A DNA stretch of 64,000 bases, from positions 1-64,000 of the forward strand of contig CALUTW010000004.1 of assembly GCA_944323805.1 (NCBI GenBank). Direction: 5' to 3'. The stretch is from an uncultured Bacteroidales bacterium. GTDB lineage: Bacteria > Bacteroidota > Bacteroidia > Bacteroidales > UBA932. The position numbers were made by a program, and so were the translations under genes. Positions 37,318 to 46,789 of this stretch are shown here, piece by piece. The notes beneath the pieces are model-generated. The model ran no database searches. It was not told the DNA's origin and saw only the letters and a program-made list of their open reading frames with translations. Each line of letters starts with the position of its first letter. Within the stretch, counting starts at the first letter, position 1.

Positions 37318-38253
37318 CTACTCCTTTACTTCAGGCCTGTCAAGACGTTTTCTGGCCTGCTTCTTCTTCAGTTCAAGACCTGTCTTCATCTCATCAAAGC
37401 CCTCGCCATATACTCCGCTTGCGGAAGACACGGAAACAAAGGCCGAATGGTCTATGGACTTTATTATCGACACCACATCATGGAGCTCGCTCCGGCGTAC
37501 AATCACAAGCAGCACGTTGCTGTCGGTCTTGGAATACCATCCCACGGACTTTATGCCTGTTACCCCGCGCTTCATATCGGTAATGATCTTGTCCGCAATC
37601 TCATTGTATCTGGAGGAGAATATGAGTATCTGGACAGAAGATTTCTGCCCGAGAAGCACGAAGTCCACCATGAACGAGAAGGTAATCATCACGATATAGC
37701 CATATATCATATCTTCAATGGTCTTCCCCGGTATAAAGAGGATTGAAGCTATGATAAAGAGGTCCGAATACAGATATACCTTTCCCGGGGATACGGGCCA
37801 GTATTTGTTGACAATCATAGCAGCGATGTCAGTCCCGCCGGTGCTTCCTCCCTTCAGGAGCACAAGGCCTATGCCCACCGCCTCGAGTATACCTCCGACC
37901 ACGGCCTCCAGGAACTTTTCATCGAAGGATACCGTCCAGTCGAACCTCGGGAATACATCGAACAGTACCGTAGACAGTATTATGACATATATCGTCTTTA
38001 TACCGAATGCCTTGCCGAGCACAAGGAAACCTATTATCAGCAGTATGGCATTCAGCACGAAGAAAGATGTCGCTACCGGTATTGCTCCATCCGTGGCGAA
38101 ATATATGATGGTACACAATCCGGTACCGCCGCCGCTTGCAATCCCGTTCGGAATCATGAAGGATGTCCATGCCAGGACATATATGACTGTACCCAGAGTG
38201 ACTATGAGATAGTCCTTGAATTCAGACATGAAGTTTTTCATAGCAGGTATCAT
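37318..38253 (-). CDS. YitT family membrane protein (first tandem copy)
   Basis: A 311-residue YitT/DUF2179 protein, clearly homologous to the next gene ([57 protein letters not shown]). Its ATG overlaps the leuS stop by three bases (ATGA, 38250-38253); an ATG four codons later is an alternative. The tandem pair may form a heteromer, since bacterial YitT proteins are half-sized compared with many transporters; this is inference. Confidence 0.88.
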   Translation of the reverse strand: MIPAMKNFMSEFKDYLIVTLGTVIYVLAWTSFMIPNGIASGGGTGLCTIIYFATDGAIPVATSFFVLNAILLIIGFLVLGKAFGIKTIYVIILSTVLFDVFPRFDWTVSFDEKFLEAVVGGILEAVGIGLVLLKGGSTGGTDIAAMIVNKYWPVSPGKVYLYSDLFIIASILFIPGKTIEDMIYGYIVMITFSFMVDFVLLGQKSSVQILIFSSRYNEIADKIITDMKRGVTGIKSVGWYSKTDSNVLLVIVRRSELHDVVSIIKSIDHSAFVSVSSASGVYGEGFDEMKTGLELKKKQARKRLDRPEVKE

Positions 38254-41015
38254 TTTACGACTATATTGACAATCTTTCCAGGGACTACAATGACTTTCAC
38301 GATATTACCTCCTGCAAGATATCTTGATGTCTGTTCCAGAGCCCTGACATGTGCTTCGACCTCTTCCTTCGGCATGGACTTCGGGAGCTCCACGGTAAAA
38401 CGGGTCTTTCCGTTGAAGGATACAGCATAGACACAGCTGTCTTCAACGGTATATGACTCGACATACTCCGGGAATGAGGCATAAGTGATGCTCTCACTGT
38501 GTCCGAGAGCCTCCCACAGTTCTTCTGCTATATGAGGGGCAAACGGGGAAAGAAGCACAACAAGCGGCTCGAGGATCGCGCGTTTGCTGCATTTGTGGTC
38601 ATACAGGTCATTGACGGCTATCATGAAGGCGCTCACGGCTGTATTGTATGAGAAATTCTCTATATCGGTCCTGACCTTCAATATGAGCCTGTGGAGAATC
38701 TTCAGCTCCTCCCTTGAAGGCTCTTCATCGCTCACAATGAAACTGTCCCTGTCGTAGAACAGCCTCCACACCCTCCTGAGGAATCTGTGGACACCGTCTA
38801 TACCCTTGGTGTCCCATGGCTTGGACTGCTCCACAGGACCCAGGAACATCTCATACAGCCTCAGCGTGTCAGCACCATATGTGTCGCATACCATGTCCGG
38901 GTTGACGACATTGTACATGGACTTGCTCATCTTCTCGATTGCATATCCGCAGATATATTCCCCGTCTTCAAGGATGAATTCGGCATCGGCGAAATCAGGC
39001 ATCCATTTCCTGAATGCATCGATATCAAGCCTGTCATTGTGCACGATATTCACATCCACATGTATTTCAGTGGTCTCATAGCTGTCTTTCAGCCCGTATG
39101 ATACAAATGTGTTCGTATTGACTATCCTGTATACGAAATTGGAACGGCCCTGTATCATCCCCTGATTTATCAGCTTCCTGAACGGCTCCTTCTCGCACAC
39201 ATATCCGAGGTCGTACAGGAACTTGTTCCAGAAACGTGAATATATCAGATGGCCGGTCGCATGTTCTGTACCTCCGACATAAAGGTCGACATTGCGCCAG
39301 TACGCGTCAGCCTCCTTGCCCACAAGAGCTTCGCTGTTATGCGGGTCCATGTACCTGAGATAATATGCGCTGCTGCCTGCAAAGCCAGGCATGGTGCTCT
39401 TTTCTATAGGACAGCCGTCGACATCCCAGTGTGCAGCCCTTCCGAGAGGCGGCTCGCCGGACTCTGTCGGCAGATACTTGTCCACTTCCGGGAGCTCCAG
39501 AGGAAGACTTTCAAACGGCATCGGAGTCGCAATCCCATCCTTGAAATATATCGGGAACGGTTCGCCCCAGTATCTCTGCCTGGAGAATATAGCATCTCTC
39601 AGCCTGTAGTTTACCTTGCGGCGGCCGATTCCATGCTTCTCCACGTAGTCTATCGCTGCAGGTATCGCGTCCCTGACATTCATCCCATTGAGGAAACCCG
39701 AATTGCACATTATGCCATCCTTTGCATCAAAGGAGGATTCACTGACATCGCACCCCTCGATGAGAGGCACTATCGGCAGATTGAAATGTCTCGCAAAGGC
39801 ATAGTCCCTGCTGTCATGGGCAGGAACAGCCATTATGGCTCCCGTGCCATATCCTGCCAGCACGTATTCCGATATCCAGACCGGCACCTTCTCCCCGGTA
39901 AGAGGATTGACGGCATATGAACCTGAGAATACGCCTGTTACCTTATGCGTCTCGGCAAGCCTTTCCCTCTCCGTCTTCTTTCTGGCCATGGCGAGATACT
40001 CCTCGACTGCGGCCTTCTGCTGCGGCGAAGTCAGCTTGGCGACCCATTCGCTTTCAGGGGCCAGTACCATGAATGTGACACCGAAGACAGTATCGGCCCT
40101 CGTAGTGAAGATCGTGATGTCATACTCATTGTCCCCGTTAATGGCCCTGAACACCATTTCGGCACCTTCAGAGCGGCCAATCCAGTTACGCTGCATATCC
40201 TTAAGCGAATCAGACCAGTCAAGGTCCTCAAGGTCATCAAGCAGTCTTCCGGCGTAGGCGGAGACACGGAGCTGCCACTGGGTCATCTTCTTCTGCTCTA
40301 CAGGATGTCCTCCCCTGACGGAATATCCCTCCTTCACTTCATCATTGGCCAGCACGGTACCGAGTTTCGGGCACCAGTTGACAGAGGTCTCCCCCTGATA
40401 GGCGATGCGATAGTTCATAAGGACATCTGATTTCTCCTTCTCTGTCATGCTGTTCCACCGGGCTGCCGTAAACGACATCTCCGTGCTGCATGCTGCATCC
40501 ACACCTTCAGTCCCGTTCTCCGAGAAGGCCTTCTCCAGGTCCTCTATCGGGCACGCCTTCTGAAGCCTGTTGTCGTAATAGCTCCCGAACATCTTCAGGA
40601 AAGCCCACTGCGTCCATTTGTAATATTCAGGGTCGCATGTCCTTATTTCCCTCGACCAGTCAAAGGAAAAGCCTATACGGTCAAGCTGTTCCCTGTATCT
40701 TGCGATATTCCTGGCCGTCGTCACGGCAGGATGCTGCCCTGTCTGGATGGCATACTGCTCTGCCGGAAGCCCGAAGGCATCGTAGCCCATCGGATGCAGG
40801 ACATTGAATCCGCACAGGCGCTTGTATCTGCTGTATATGTCACTTGCAATGTATCCGAGCGGATGCCCGACATGCAGCCCTGCCCCGGAAGGATAAGGGA
40901 ACATGTCCAGGACATAATATTTCGGTCTTGACGAATTGTTCTCGGCCTTGAATGTATGGTTGGCCGCCCAGTAGGACTGCCATTTCCTTTCAATCTCTTT
41001 GAAATTATATTCCAT
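38250..41015 (-). CDS. leuS: Leucyl-tRNA synthetase
   Basis: A 921-residue class I synthetase. The HIGH motif appears as HVGH ([18 protein letters not shown]), the KMSKS loop as [14 protein letters not shown], and the CP1 editing domain carries [10 protein letters not shown] and [15 protein letters not shown], so proofreading should be active. Start: the ATG at 41015 ([13 protein letters not shown]) fits the family; a GTG at 41039 overlaps the upstream stop as GTGA and would add eight residues. It sits unusually inside an operon of envelope genes (SPOR, M28/TonB before; yitT pair after). Confidence 0.96.
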   Translation of the reverse strand: MEYNFKEIERKWQSYWAANHTFKAENNSSRPKYYVLDMFPYPSGAGLHVGHPLGYIASDIYSRYKRLCGFNVLHPMGYDAFGLPAEQYAIQTGQHPAVTTARNIARYREQLDRIGFSFDWSREIRTCDPEYYKWTQWAFLKMFGSYYDNRLQKACPIEDLEKAFSENGTEGVDAACSTEMSFTAARWNSMTEKEKSDVLMNYRIAYQGETSVNWCPKLGTVLANDEVKEGYSVRGGHPVEQKKMTQWQLRVSAYAGRLLDDLEDLDWSDSLKDMQRNWIGRSEGAEMVFRAINGDNEYDITIFTTRADTVFGVTFMVLAPESEWVAKLTSPQQKAAVEEYLAMARKKTERERLAETHKVTGVFSGSYAVNPLTGEKVPVWISEYVLAGYGTGAIMAVPAHDSRDYAFARHFNLPIVPLIEGCDVSESSFDAKDGIMCNSGFLNGMNVRDAIPAAIDYVEKHGIGRRKVNYRLRDAIFSRQRYWGEPFPIYFKDGIATPMPFESLPLELPEVDKYLPTESGEPPLGRAAHWDVDGCPIEKSTMPGFAGSSAYYLRYMDPHNSEALVGKEADAYWRNVDLYVGGTEHATGHLIYSRFWNKFLYDLGYVCEKEPFRKLINQGMIQGRSNFVYRIVNTNTFVSYGLKDSYETTEIHVDVNIVHNDRLDIDAFRKWMPDFADAEFILEDGEYICGYAIEKMSKSMYNVVNPDMVCDTYGADTLRLYEMFLGPVEQSKPWDTKGIDGVHRFLRRVWRLFYDRDSFIVSDEEPSREELKILHRLILKVRTDIENFSYNTAVSAFMIAVNDLYDHKCSKRAILEPLVVLLSPFAPHIAEELWEALGHSESITYASFPEYVESYTVEDSCVYAVSFNGKTRFTVELPKSMPKEEVEAHVRALEQTSRYLAGGNIVKVIVVPGKIVNIVVK

Positions 41016-41035
41016 TTCCGGTATGTTTTTCTTTA

Positions 41036-42421
41036 TCACTTGTCTTTTCTTATGACACGCCCGTTAATCCCGAACCTGTTCCCGGACTTCTTCTCAAGGA
41101 CGAACTCTACGGGGATTGTCATTGATGTGCGGACCTTTTCCCCTCTCAGACGGCCGGGACGCCATTTCGGAGATGCGCTTACCACCCTGACAGCCTCGGC
41201 ATCGAGAAGCGGGTCAGCTCCCCTGGATACCCTGACATTCGTCACGCTTCCGTCAGGCTCGATGATGAAATCCACAAGGACCCTGCCCTGTATCCCCTGT
41301 TCCACTGCCTTCTGCGGATATTTCAGGTACTGGTAGACCCACCTCTGGAGGAACTGCCTCGGGTCCGTGCTGTTAAGGAACATCGGGCGCTGGTCACAGT
41401 CATAGTAGGCGACGGCATTCTCCGATACGGTGCTCTTCTTATTAGGGGCTTCCGAAGGCCTGAACGCGATCTGCATTCCTGTGCCTGCAAGAGCTTCGGT
41501 AAAGTTGTATATGTACTCCAGCTCCTTTTCCATCATGTCATAGTCTATTACAGACCATGTATCTTTCGGGGTGTTGTGCTCCGGATACCGGCCCGTGGTA
41601 AAATGCACCGACGGGATTTCGCATGAATAGAAGGCCCTGTTGTCAGACGGATATATCTCATATGAGACGAGTTCCGGCAATACCGGCTGAAGTTCTCCGG
41701 ACACCTCTTCCAGAATCTTGTTCAGGTCGGCATTGGAGGCTGTATATGCATAGAATCCCTGGTCTCCCGTACCGAGCATGTCCAGATCTATCATTGCATC
41801 GATATTCCCGACATCGGAGAATGACCTGTTCAGGAAATACCATGCACCGGCATAGGTCTGCATCGATGCACCGAAAGCCACGAAAATGACAGACCGCCTG
41901 AACAGGATGGAATTGGTGGAAACCTTTCCTGCCAGCTCTATCATCATTGCAAGACCTGATGCATTACCGTTGGCCCCGTAATATATCTGCTCCATAGTGC
42001 GTCCGTCCACAGTCATTGTGTTCGTCCCGAGGTTGTCAAGCCTTGCCCCGACAACTATATACCTGTCACGTAGCTCTTTATCATATCCCTGGACAAATCC
42101 CAATATATTCCTGGAGAAAAGGGTATCCGCCCCTTCCCTTGCAATGCCGAACTCGTCCCCCGACTCCGGGCACAGCATCTCGACCCCATAGTCCTTAAGC
42201 CTGTCATAGACATAGGCTGCAGCCTCCCTTTCGCCTTCCGATCCGGCAAGCCTGCCCTCGAGCGAAGCCGAGGCGAGATATCCGACATGTGACTTCAGAG
42301 AGATGACAGTCTCGCTGTCATAGAGCCCGGAATAGTCTCCTCCTGCATATTGGGCGAACGCAGCCACCGGGGCCATAAATACTGCCAGGAAGGCAGCAAT
42401 ATTTAAACGTAAATACGACAT
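41036..42421 (-). CDS. M28-like (degenerate) peptidase fused to a TonB C-terminal domain
   Basis: A 461-residue exported protein with a signal peptide ([16 protein letters not shown]). Residues 35-315 have the M28 aminopeptidase fold pattern, but active-site positions are changed: R127 for the first zinc histidine (VGARLDNLG), G152 for the bridging aspartate (GANGNASG), S186-M187 for the two glutamates ([10 protein letters not shown]). D214 (IDLDMLG) and H282 ([10 protein letters not shown]) remain. Residues 352-442 are a TonB C-terminal domain ([31 protein letters not shown]). Probably not a working peptidase; it could be a periplasmic binding or scaffold protein. It lies three bases after the SPOR gene, its stop overlapping a possible leuS GTG. 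Confidence 0.82.
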   Translation of the reverse strand: MSYLRLNIAAFLAVFMAPVAAFAQYAGGDYSGLYDSETVISLKSHVGYLASASLEGRLAGSEGEREAAAYVYDRLKDYGVEMLCPESGDEFGIAREGADTLFSRNILGFVQGYDKELRDRYIVVGARLDNLGTNTMTVDGRTMEQIYYGANGNASGLAMMIELAGKVSTNSILFRRSVIFVAFGASMQTYAGAWYFLNRSFSDVGNIDAMIDLDMLGTGDQGFYAYTASNADLNKILEEVSGELQPVLPELVSYEIYPSDNRAFYSCEIPSVHFTTGRYPEHNTPKDTWSVIDYDMMEKELEYIYNFTEALAGTGMQIAFRPSEAPNKKSTVSENAVAYYDCDQRPMFLNSTDPRQFLQRWVYQYLKYPQKAVEQGIQGRVLVDFIIEPDGSVTNVRVSRGADPLLDAEAVRVVSASPKWRPGRLRGEKVRTSMTIPVEFVLEKKSGNRFGINGRVIRKDK

Positions 42422-42424
42422 AAT

Positions 42425-42940
42425 CTACTCATTAACAAGAATCCAGACATCGTCCGGGCAAAACGGCTCTGTCTTGACCGCTTTAAGCGACTCCAGGACC
42501 TGCCTGAGATTGTCAGCCGGAGAGATTGCCACTGAATTGAACCCGTTCCTGAAATTTACAAGCACCGGAGTATACCCCCTGGCCTGCACTTCACTGAACA
42601 GGGATTCCGCATTGGCCCGCCTGAGGAACGACCCCACAACGATATAATACCGCGAGCCGAGCTTAGTAGTGAACATTCCGCCCATATCTGACGGATTGAG
42701 GATTGTGCCACGCATCTGCTTCAACGAATCGAGTATTGCCAGTGAATCCGCCAGCATCCTTTCGACACTCCGCAAAGAGTCAATCCTGGCCTGATGGGCA
42801 GCCTCTTTCTCCGCCATCATCTCAATGCGCATCCTGTCAATTTCTTCAGCTGTCGGACGCCCTGCAAGTTTCCGGAACATGTCGCAGCCGGAAACCAGAA
42901 ATGAAGCAAGCACCAATACTGTCAAAACCGTATTTCTCAT
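42425..42940 (-). CDS. SPOR-domain lipoprotein
   Basis: A 171-residue lipoprotein. The start at 42940 gives the signal MRNTVLTVLVLASFLVSGC with a clear lipobox; the longer open frame upstream (to 43132) is not needed. A charged coiled-coil stretch (about 30-75, AEEIDRMRIEMMAEKEAAHQ) precedes a C-terminal SPOR fold (YYIVVGSFLRRANAESLFSE to LRQVLESLKAV), which binds denuded glycan strands of peptidoglycan at division sites. It heads the five-gene operon with the M28/TonB fusion, leuS and two yitT genes. Confidence 0.85.
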   Translation of the reverse strand: MRNTVLTVLVLASFLVSGCDMFRKLAGRPTAEEIDRMRIEMMAEKEAAHQARIDSLRSVERMLADSLAILDSLKQMRGTILNPSDMGGMFTTKLGSRYYIVVGSFLRRANAESLFSEVQARGYTPVLVNFRNGFNSVAISPADNLRQVLESLKAVKTEPFCPDDVWILVNE

Positions 42941-43059
42941 CGTCGCATAACTTTGCACATTTTGCAAATTTAACCAATTAATGGTCTGTGACAAAATAAA
43001 AATTATAAATTTGCAGGAAGAATATACCGGCAAAACGTACCGCCGGAAACTATTTTCCG

Positions 43060-44289
43060 ATGTCCGGGAGACCTTACCGAAATATCTGCAGCATAATGGC
43101 AGCCATTGCAGCCGCAACGGCATTGATGACATGCCCGGGAACCGCGCTGCGCGGACAGGAACTGCCTGACAGAGGCATTGCCCTGCATGACAGGCAGGCC
43201 CTTGCCCGCATGCTCGATGCGACCCCTCCCGAAGCCCCAGTGCGGGATACGGCCGTCATGGTATTCGTCGGGGATGTAATGCTGCATAAGGCGCAGATAA
43301 TGAATGCCCATGAAAGATACGGAGGGGAAATGGATTCAAGCATGCACGAAGCATATGATTTCAGTCAGTATCTTTCCGGGATATCACACAGGCTCCGGGA
43401 GGCCGATATTGCCGTCGCGAACATGGAGTTCACTCTTGCCGGACCGCCGTTTACCGGATACCCGTCATTCTCCGCACCTGATTCATATGCGGAATACATG
43501 GCAGAATGCGGCATCGATGTATTCCTGACCGCGAACAACCATATATGCGACAAAGGGGACAGGGGCATGGAAAGGACTCTCGCCAGATACAGGGAACTGG
43601 GTAAAACCCACGGGATAAGGACTGCGGGGACATATGACACCCGATGCGACACCTGCCAGGGAATCCTGTTTGTCCGGGCAAGAGGCATCAAGGTCGCCAT
43701 CATCAACTTCACATACGGCACCAATGCAGCAATGGGGAAAAGATACAGGGCATGCACCGGGAGTCCAGACACAATCAGGCATCTGTTCAGGAAAGCCGCG
43801 GAAGCAGATCCTGAACTGATAATAGCAATGCCTCACTGGGGAGAAGAATACCGGCTCCGCCATTCCCCGGAACAGGAAAGGACAGCGGAACTGCTGGCGG
43901 AAAACGGCGCCGACATAATAATAGGCACACATCCGCATGTAGTGCAGGACTGCGACACCATCTCTGTCGATACCGGTAAAGGGCACAGAAATGTACCCGT
44001 AATATATTCTCTTGGCAATATTGTCTCGAACATGAGCGCACGGGACACACAGCTCGGGCTCATGCTGACACTCAGGATATGCCGCGATGAAGAGGGACGG
44101 GCTGAAATCCTGCCGCCGGAATACTGCTTTACCTGGTGCTCGCTGCCGGGCAGGATGACAGACAGCCATGCGACTGTCCCTGTAAAGGAATATCTGCACA
44201 GGAAGGGCGAGTGGCTGTCGGCATGGGACTGGATAAAAATGAAAGACACATATAAAAGAGTCAGGGAGACGACCGGGATACAGGACTGA
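43060..44289 (+). CDS. CapA-family metallophosphatase-fold protein
   Basis: A 409-residue PGA_cap/CapA-like protein with a metallophosphoesterase fold: FVGDVMLHKAQ, ANMEFTLAGPP, LTANNHICDKGDRG, MPHWGEEYRLRH and GTHPHVVQD followed by YSLGNIVSN are in the expected order and intact. The N-terminus (RPYRNICSIMAAIAAATALM) is a signal or anchor sequence; an ATG at 43096 is an alternative start with a poorer n-region. CapA proteins take part in poly-gamma-glutamate synthesis, but most family members in gut bacteria have no known role. phoH follows after 29 bases. Confidence 0.87.
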   Translation: MSGRPYRNICSIMAAIAAATALMTCPGTALRGQELPDRGIALHDRQALARMLDATPPEAPVRDTAVMVFVGDVMLHKAQIMNAHERYGGEMDSSMHEAYDFSQYLSGISHRLREADIAVANMEFTLAGPPFTGYPSFSAPDSYAEYMAECGIDVFLTANNHICDKGDRGMERTLARYRELGKTHGIRTAGTYDTRCDTCQGILFVRARGIKVAIINFTYGTNAAMGKRYRACTGSPDTIRHLFRKAAEADPELIIAMPHWGEEYRLRHSPEQERTAELLAENGADIIIGTHPHVVQDCDTISVDTGKGHRNVPVIYSLGNIVSNMSARDTQLGLMLTLRICRDEEGRAEILPPEYCFTWCSLPGRMTDSHATVPVKEYLHRKGEWLSAWDWIKMKDTYKRVRETTGIQD

Positions 44290-44318
44290 CAGACCCTGAA
44301 ACAGAAACACACATTCAG

Positions 44319-45281
44319 ATGAAGAAGACAATAAGACTTGAGGCGATTGACCCCGTTGAAATCTATGGCACCGGGAACAGAATCCTGGAGGCACTGTGCG
44401 GATATTTTCCGAAGCTGAAGGTTACGGCAAGAGGAACGGAGATAATCCTTGACGGGAGCGAAGCCGAGACCGAGGAATTCGAGGTAAAGCTCAATATGCT
44501 GATTGAACGCAGGCTCCACAAGACCAGCCTTACCCCGTACGACGTAGAGGACATCTTTGACGGCGAGACCAGTCCGGAAAGGTTCAGGCTGAGCGGGGAT
44601 TCGACTATCGTACACGGCAATGACGGCAAGCCGATAAAGGCAAGGAACAGGACCCAGCAGGAAATGGTAAAGGCATACTTCGAGAACGACCTGATATTTG
44701 CCGTAGGTCCGGCGGGAACCGGGAAGACATATGTCGCCATAGCATTGGCCGTCAGGGCATTGAAAAACAGGGAAGTCAAAAGGATAATACTGACAAGGCC
44801 GGCCGTGGAAGCCGGGGAACGGCTTGGATTTCTCCCTGGCGACCTAAAGGACAAGCTCGACCCGTATCTTCAGCCTCTGTATGACGCCCTCGGCGACATG
44901 ATACCGCAGAAGAAGCTTCAGGACTTCATGGCTGACGGGACAATACAGATAGCACCGCTTGCCTATATGAGAGGACGCACGCTCGACAAGGCCTGTGTCA
45001 TACTCGACGAGGCCCAGAATACCAATCTCAGCCAGCTCAAGATGTTCCTGACCAGAATGGGAAGGGATGCAAAATTCATTGTCACGGGAGATGCCACACA
45101 GATCGACCTGCCGCATAAGGAGGATTCAGGACTTCTCAAAGGGATAGAGCTGGTCAGGAAGATAAAGGGCGTAAGTGCAATATTCTTTACGGATGACGAC
45201 ATCGTAAGGCATCATCTTGTCTCTAAGATAGTGAAAGCCTTCGACCGGTACTCAGAAGCCGGAAAGCAGGATAATCCCTGA
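44319..45281 (+). CDS. phoH: PhoH-family ATPase (PhoH-like/YbeZ type)
   Basis: A 320-residue PhoH-like protein. An N-terminal domain of about 110 residues resembles the KH-like region of YbeZ/PhoL (RLEAIDPVEIYGTGNRILEA); the P-loop is VGPAGTGKTYVAIALA, Walker B is ACVILDEAQN and the sensor region is KFIVTGDATQIDLP. YbeZ-type proteins act with the RNase YbeY in ribosome maturation. It is the second gene after capA and convergent with the TPR gene; the long repeat element lies between. Confidence 0.93.
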   Translation: MKKTIRLEAIDPVEIYGTGNRILEALCGYFPKLKVTARGTEIILDGSEAETEEFEVKLNMLIERRLHKTSLTPYDVEDIFDGETSPERFRLSGDSTIVHGNDGKPIKARNRTQQEMVKAYFENDLIFAVGPAGTGKTYVAIALAVRALKNREVKRIILTRPAVEAGERLGFLPGDLKDKLDPYLQPLYDALGDMIPQKKLQDFMADGTIQIAPLAYMRGRTLDKACVILDEAQNTNLSQLKMFLTRMGRDAKFIVTGDATQIDLPHKEDSGLLKGIELVRKIKGVSAIFFTDDDIVRHHLVSKIVKAFDRYSEAGKQDNP

Positions 45282-45310
45282 CATGAAAATGACCGCTCCC
45301 TATAAAATAG

Positions 45311-45430
45311 CAAACGACTAAAAAGGTGGAATTTCATGGCTTGCGAAGATGAGAAAACCGCAGTGTACTGTCGTACATGGGGATTTCCGGATCAAACGTA
45401 ACGCAGAAAATACCCTTTTTAGTCGTTTGT
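45311..45430 (-). repeat. Structured 3'-UTR repeat, long form
   Basis: The ends CAAACGACTAAAAAGG (45311-45326) and CCTTTTTAGTCGTTTG (45414-45429) pair perfectly over 16 bases. Inside, the minus-strand core TATTTTCTGCGTTACGTTTG matches the short element at 25530-25586, and a second arm contains a TGTAC/GTACA hairpin. It starts 22 bases after the TPR gene stop, sense orientation, between convergent phoH and the TPR gene. Confidence 0.75.
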
Positions 45431-45452
45431 CTTATATTATGCTGCAGGGCCG

Positions 45453-46772
45453 CTACTGTGCACGTCCTGCAGACACGATTGCATCATATTTCTTGTAACC
45501 GTCGGCATATTCCTGACCCTGGTCACGGAACCTGTAGTAGATATTCTTGAGGTACTCTGCCACACTGACGCGGATGTTCTCGTCCTTAGAAACATTGAAT
45601 GCCTTCTCGAACGGCTCTATCGCATTCTTCAATGCTGCCTCGAACTGCTCGACAAGAGCCATATACTTGGCATCATCAAATTCGTTCTGAGCCTTGTCCT
45701 GAAGGTCAAGAGCCTGCTCATAATACATTATGCCGATGCCGATAAGGCCGAATTCATATTCAGGGTTGATTTCATTGGATTTCCTGTATGATGCCACAGC
45801 TTCGTCGATATGACCGAGCTCCTTATGGATGTTGCCCTCTACATAATAAAGGGAAGCATTGTTCGGCTCATTGGCCTTTGCCTTGTCGAGAAGGTCGAAA
45901 AGACGGTCAGGCTCATCCCCGCTCTCGAGGTAATAGTTGATAAGGCCGATAAGGATGCTCTGGTTCTGAGGATATGCGGAAAATCCGTTCTCAAGTGTTG
46001 TCTTTGCTGCTGTGGTATCAGCAAGGTTAAGCTGGCAGTCGGCAAGCTTTGCAAAGACCTCGCCGTCCTCGAAGTACTCGGCTGCGATACAGGTCTGGAA
46101 ATACTGCTCTGCACTCTTGTAGTCCTTGCCCATCCATGCCGTAAAGCCTGCATTGTATGTGGCGGTAGTGTCAGTCTCATTTACAGGCTCTGCAGCCACG
46201 ACTTCGGCAGCCTTGCCGAAAAGCTGGCTTGCCTTCTTGAGGTCTCCGAGCATGTATGCTGTCATTCCGTCATTCAGATATTTTGCAGATATGTCCTTGA
46301 TGCCGCCGACGATATCCTTTGTCTTGGATTTCTTCACATCGACCTCATATGACTTGATATAGGCATCGTATGCTTTCTCGAGGGCATCGGCATATACCGG
46401 ACGCGTAACTTCAATCATCGCAAGCCTTCCGTCCTGACCGTAATAGAAATTCTTGTCAGCATACACTTCCTTGGTATACGGTTCTCCGGCAAGGGTTACA
46501 TGCTCTGTGGACGACGGCTTCTCCCCTGCCATAAGCAATGAGAGTTCCTGCTGTCCTGCACCAATCCAGGCATTGCCTGCAGGAGCGTCATAGGCATCGG
46601 TATAAGCCTTGGCAAGCTTCATCCATGTAGCGACCTTCACAGCCTTCTTGGGGTTCTGTGCAGCTGCTTCGGCTGACTCGACAGCTTTTCTGGCATCAGC
46701 CGGGGTCTTTACCTGTGCATCGGCCACCTGTACTGAGAGGAGGACTGCCAATGCGATAAGAATTCGTTTCAT
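45453..46772 (-). CDS. Exported tetratricopeptide-repeat protein
   Basis: A 439-residue protein with a signal peptide (RILIALAVLLSVQVADAQ) and several TPR-like helical repeats: DGMTAYMLGDLKKASQLFGK, AGFTAWMGKDYKSAEQYFQT, PNNASLYYVEGNIHKELGHI and IGIGIMYYEQALDLQDKAQN. It ends without a second domain. It starts 17 bases after gyrA and is probably co-transcribed with it. TPR proteins of this kind usually scaffold envelope complexes; no partner can be named here. Confidence 0.86.
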   Translation of the reverse strand: MKRILIALAVLLSVQVADAQVKTPADARKAVESAEAAAQNPKKAVKVATWMKLAKAYTDAYDAPAGNAWIGAGQQELSLLMAGEKPSSTEHVTLAGEPYTKEVYADKNFYYGQDGRLAMIEVTRPVYADALEKAYDAYIKSYEVDVKKSKTKDIVGGIKDISAKYLNDGMTAYMLGDLKKASQLFGKAAEVVAAEPVNETDTTATYNAGFTAWMGKDYKSAEQYFQTCIAAEYFEDGEVFAKLADCQLNLADTTAAKTTLENGFSAYPQNQSILIGLINYYLESGDEPDRLFDLLDKAKANEPNNASLYYVEGNIHKELGHIDEAVASYRKSNEINPEYEFGLIGIGIMYYEQALDLQDKAQNEFDDAKYMALVEQFEAALKNAIEPFEKAFNVSKDENIRVSVAEYLKNIYYRFRDQGQEYADGYKKYDAIVSAGRAQ

Positions 46773-46789
46773 TGTACAATTAAAGTTTA

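Noticed and set aside
45311..45430. Integron attC site or CRISPR repeat
   Set aside because: No GTTRRRY/RYYYAAC ends, no integrase, no regularly spaced array; copies are far apart and follow stop codons.
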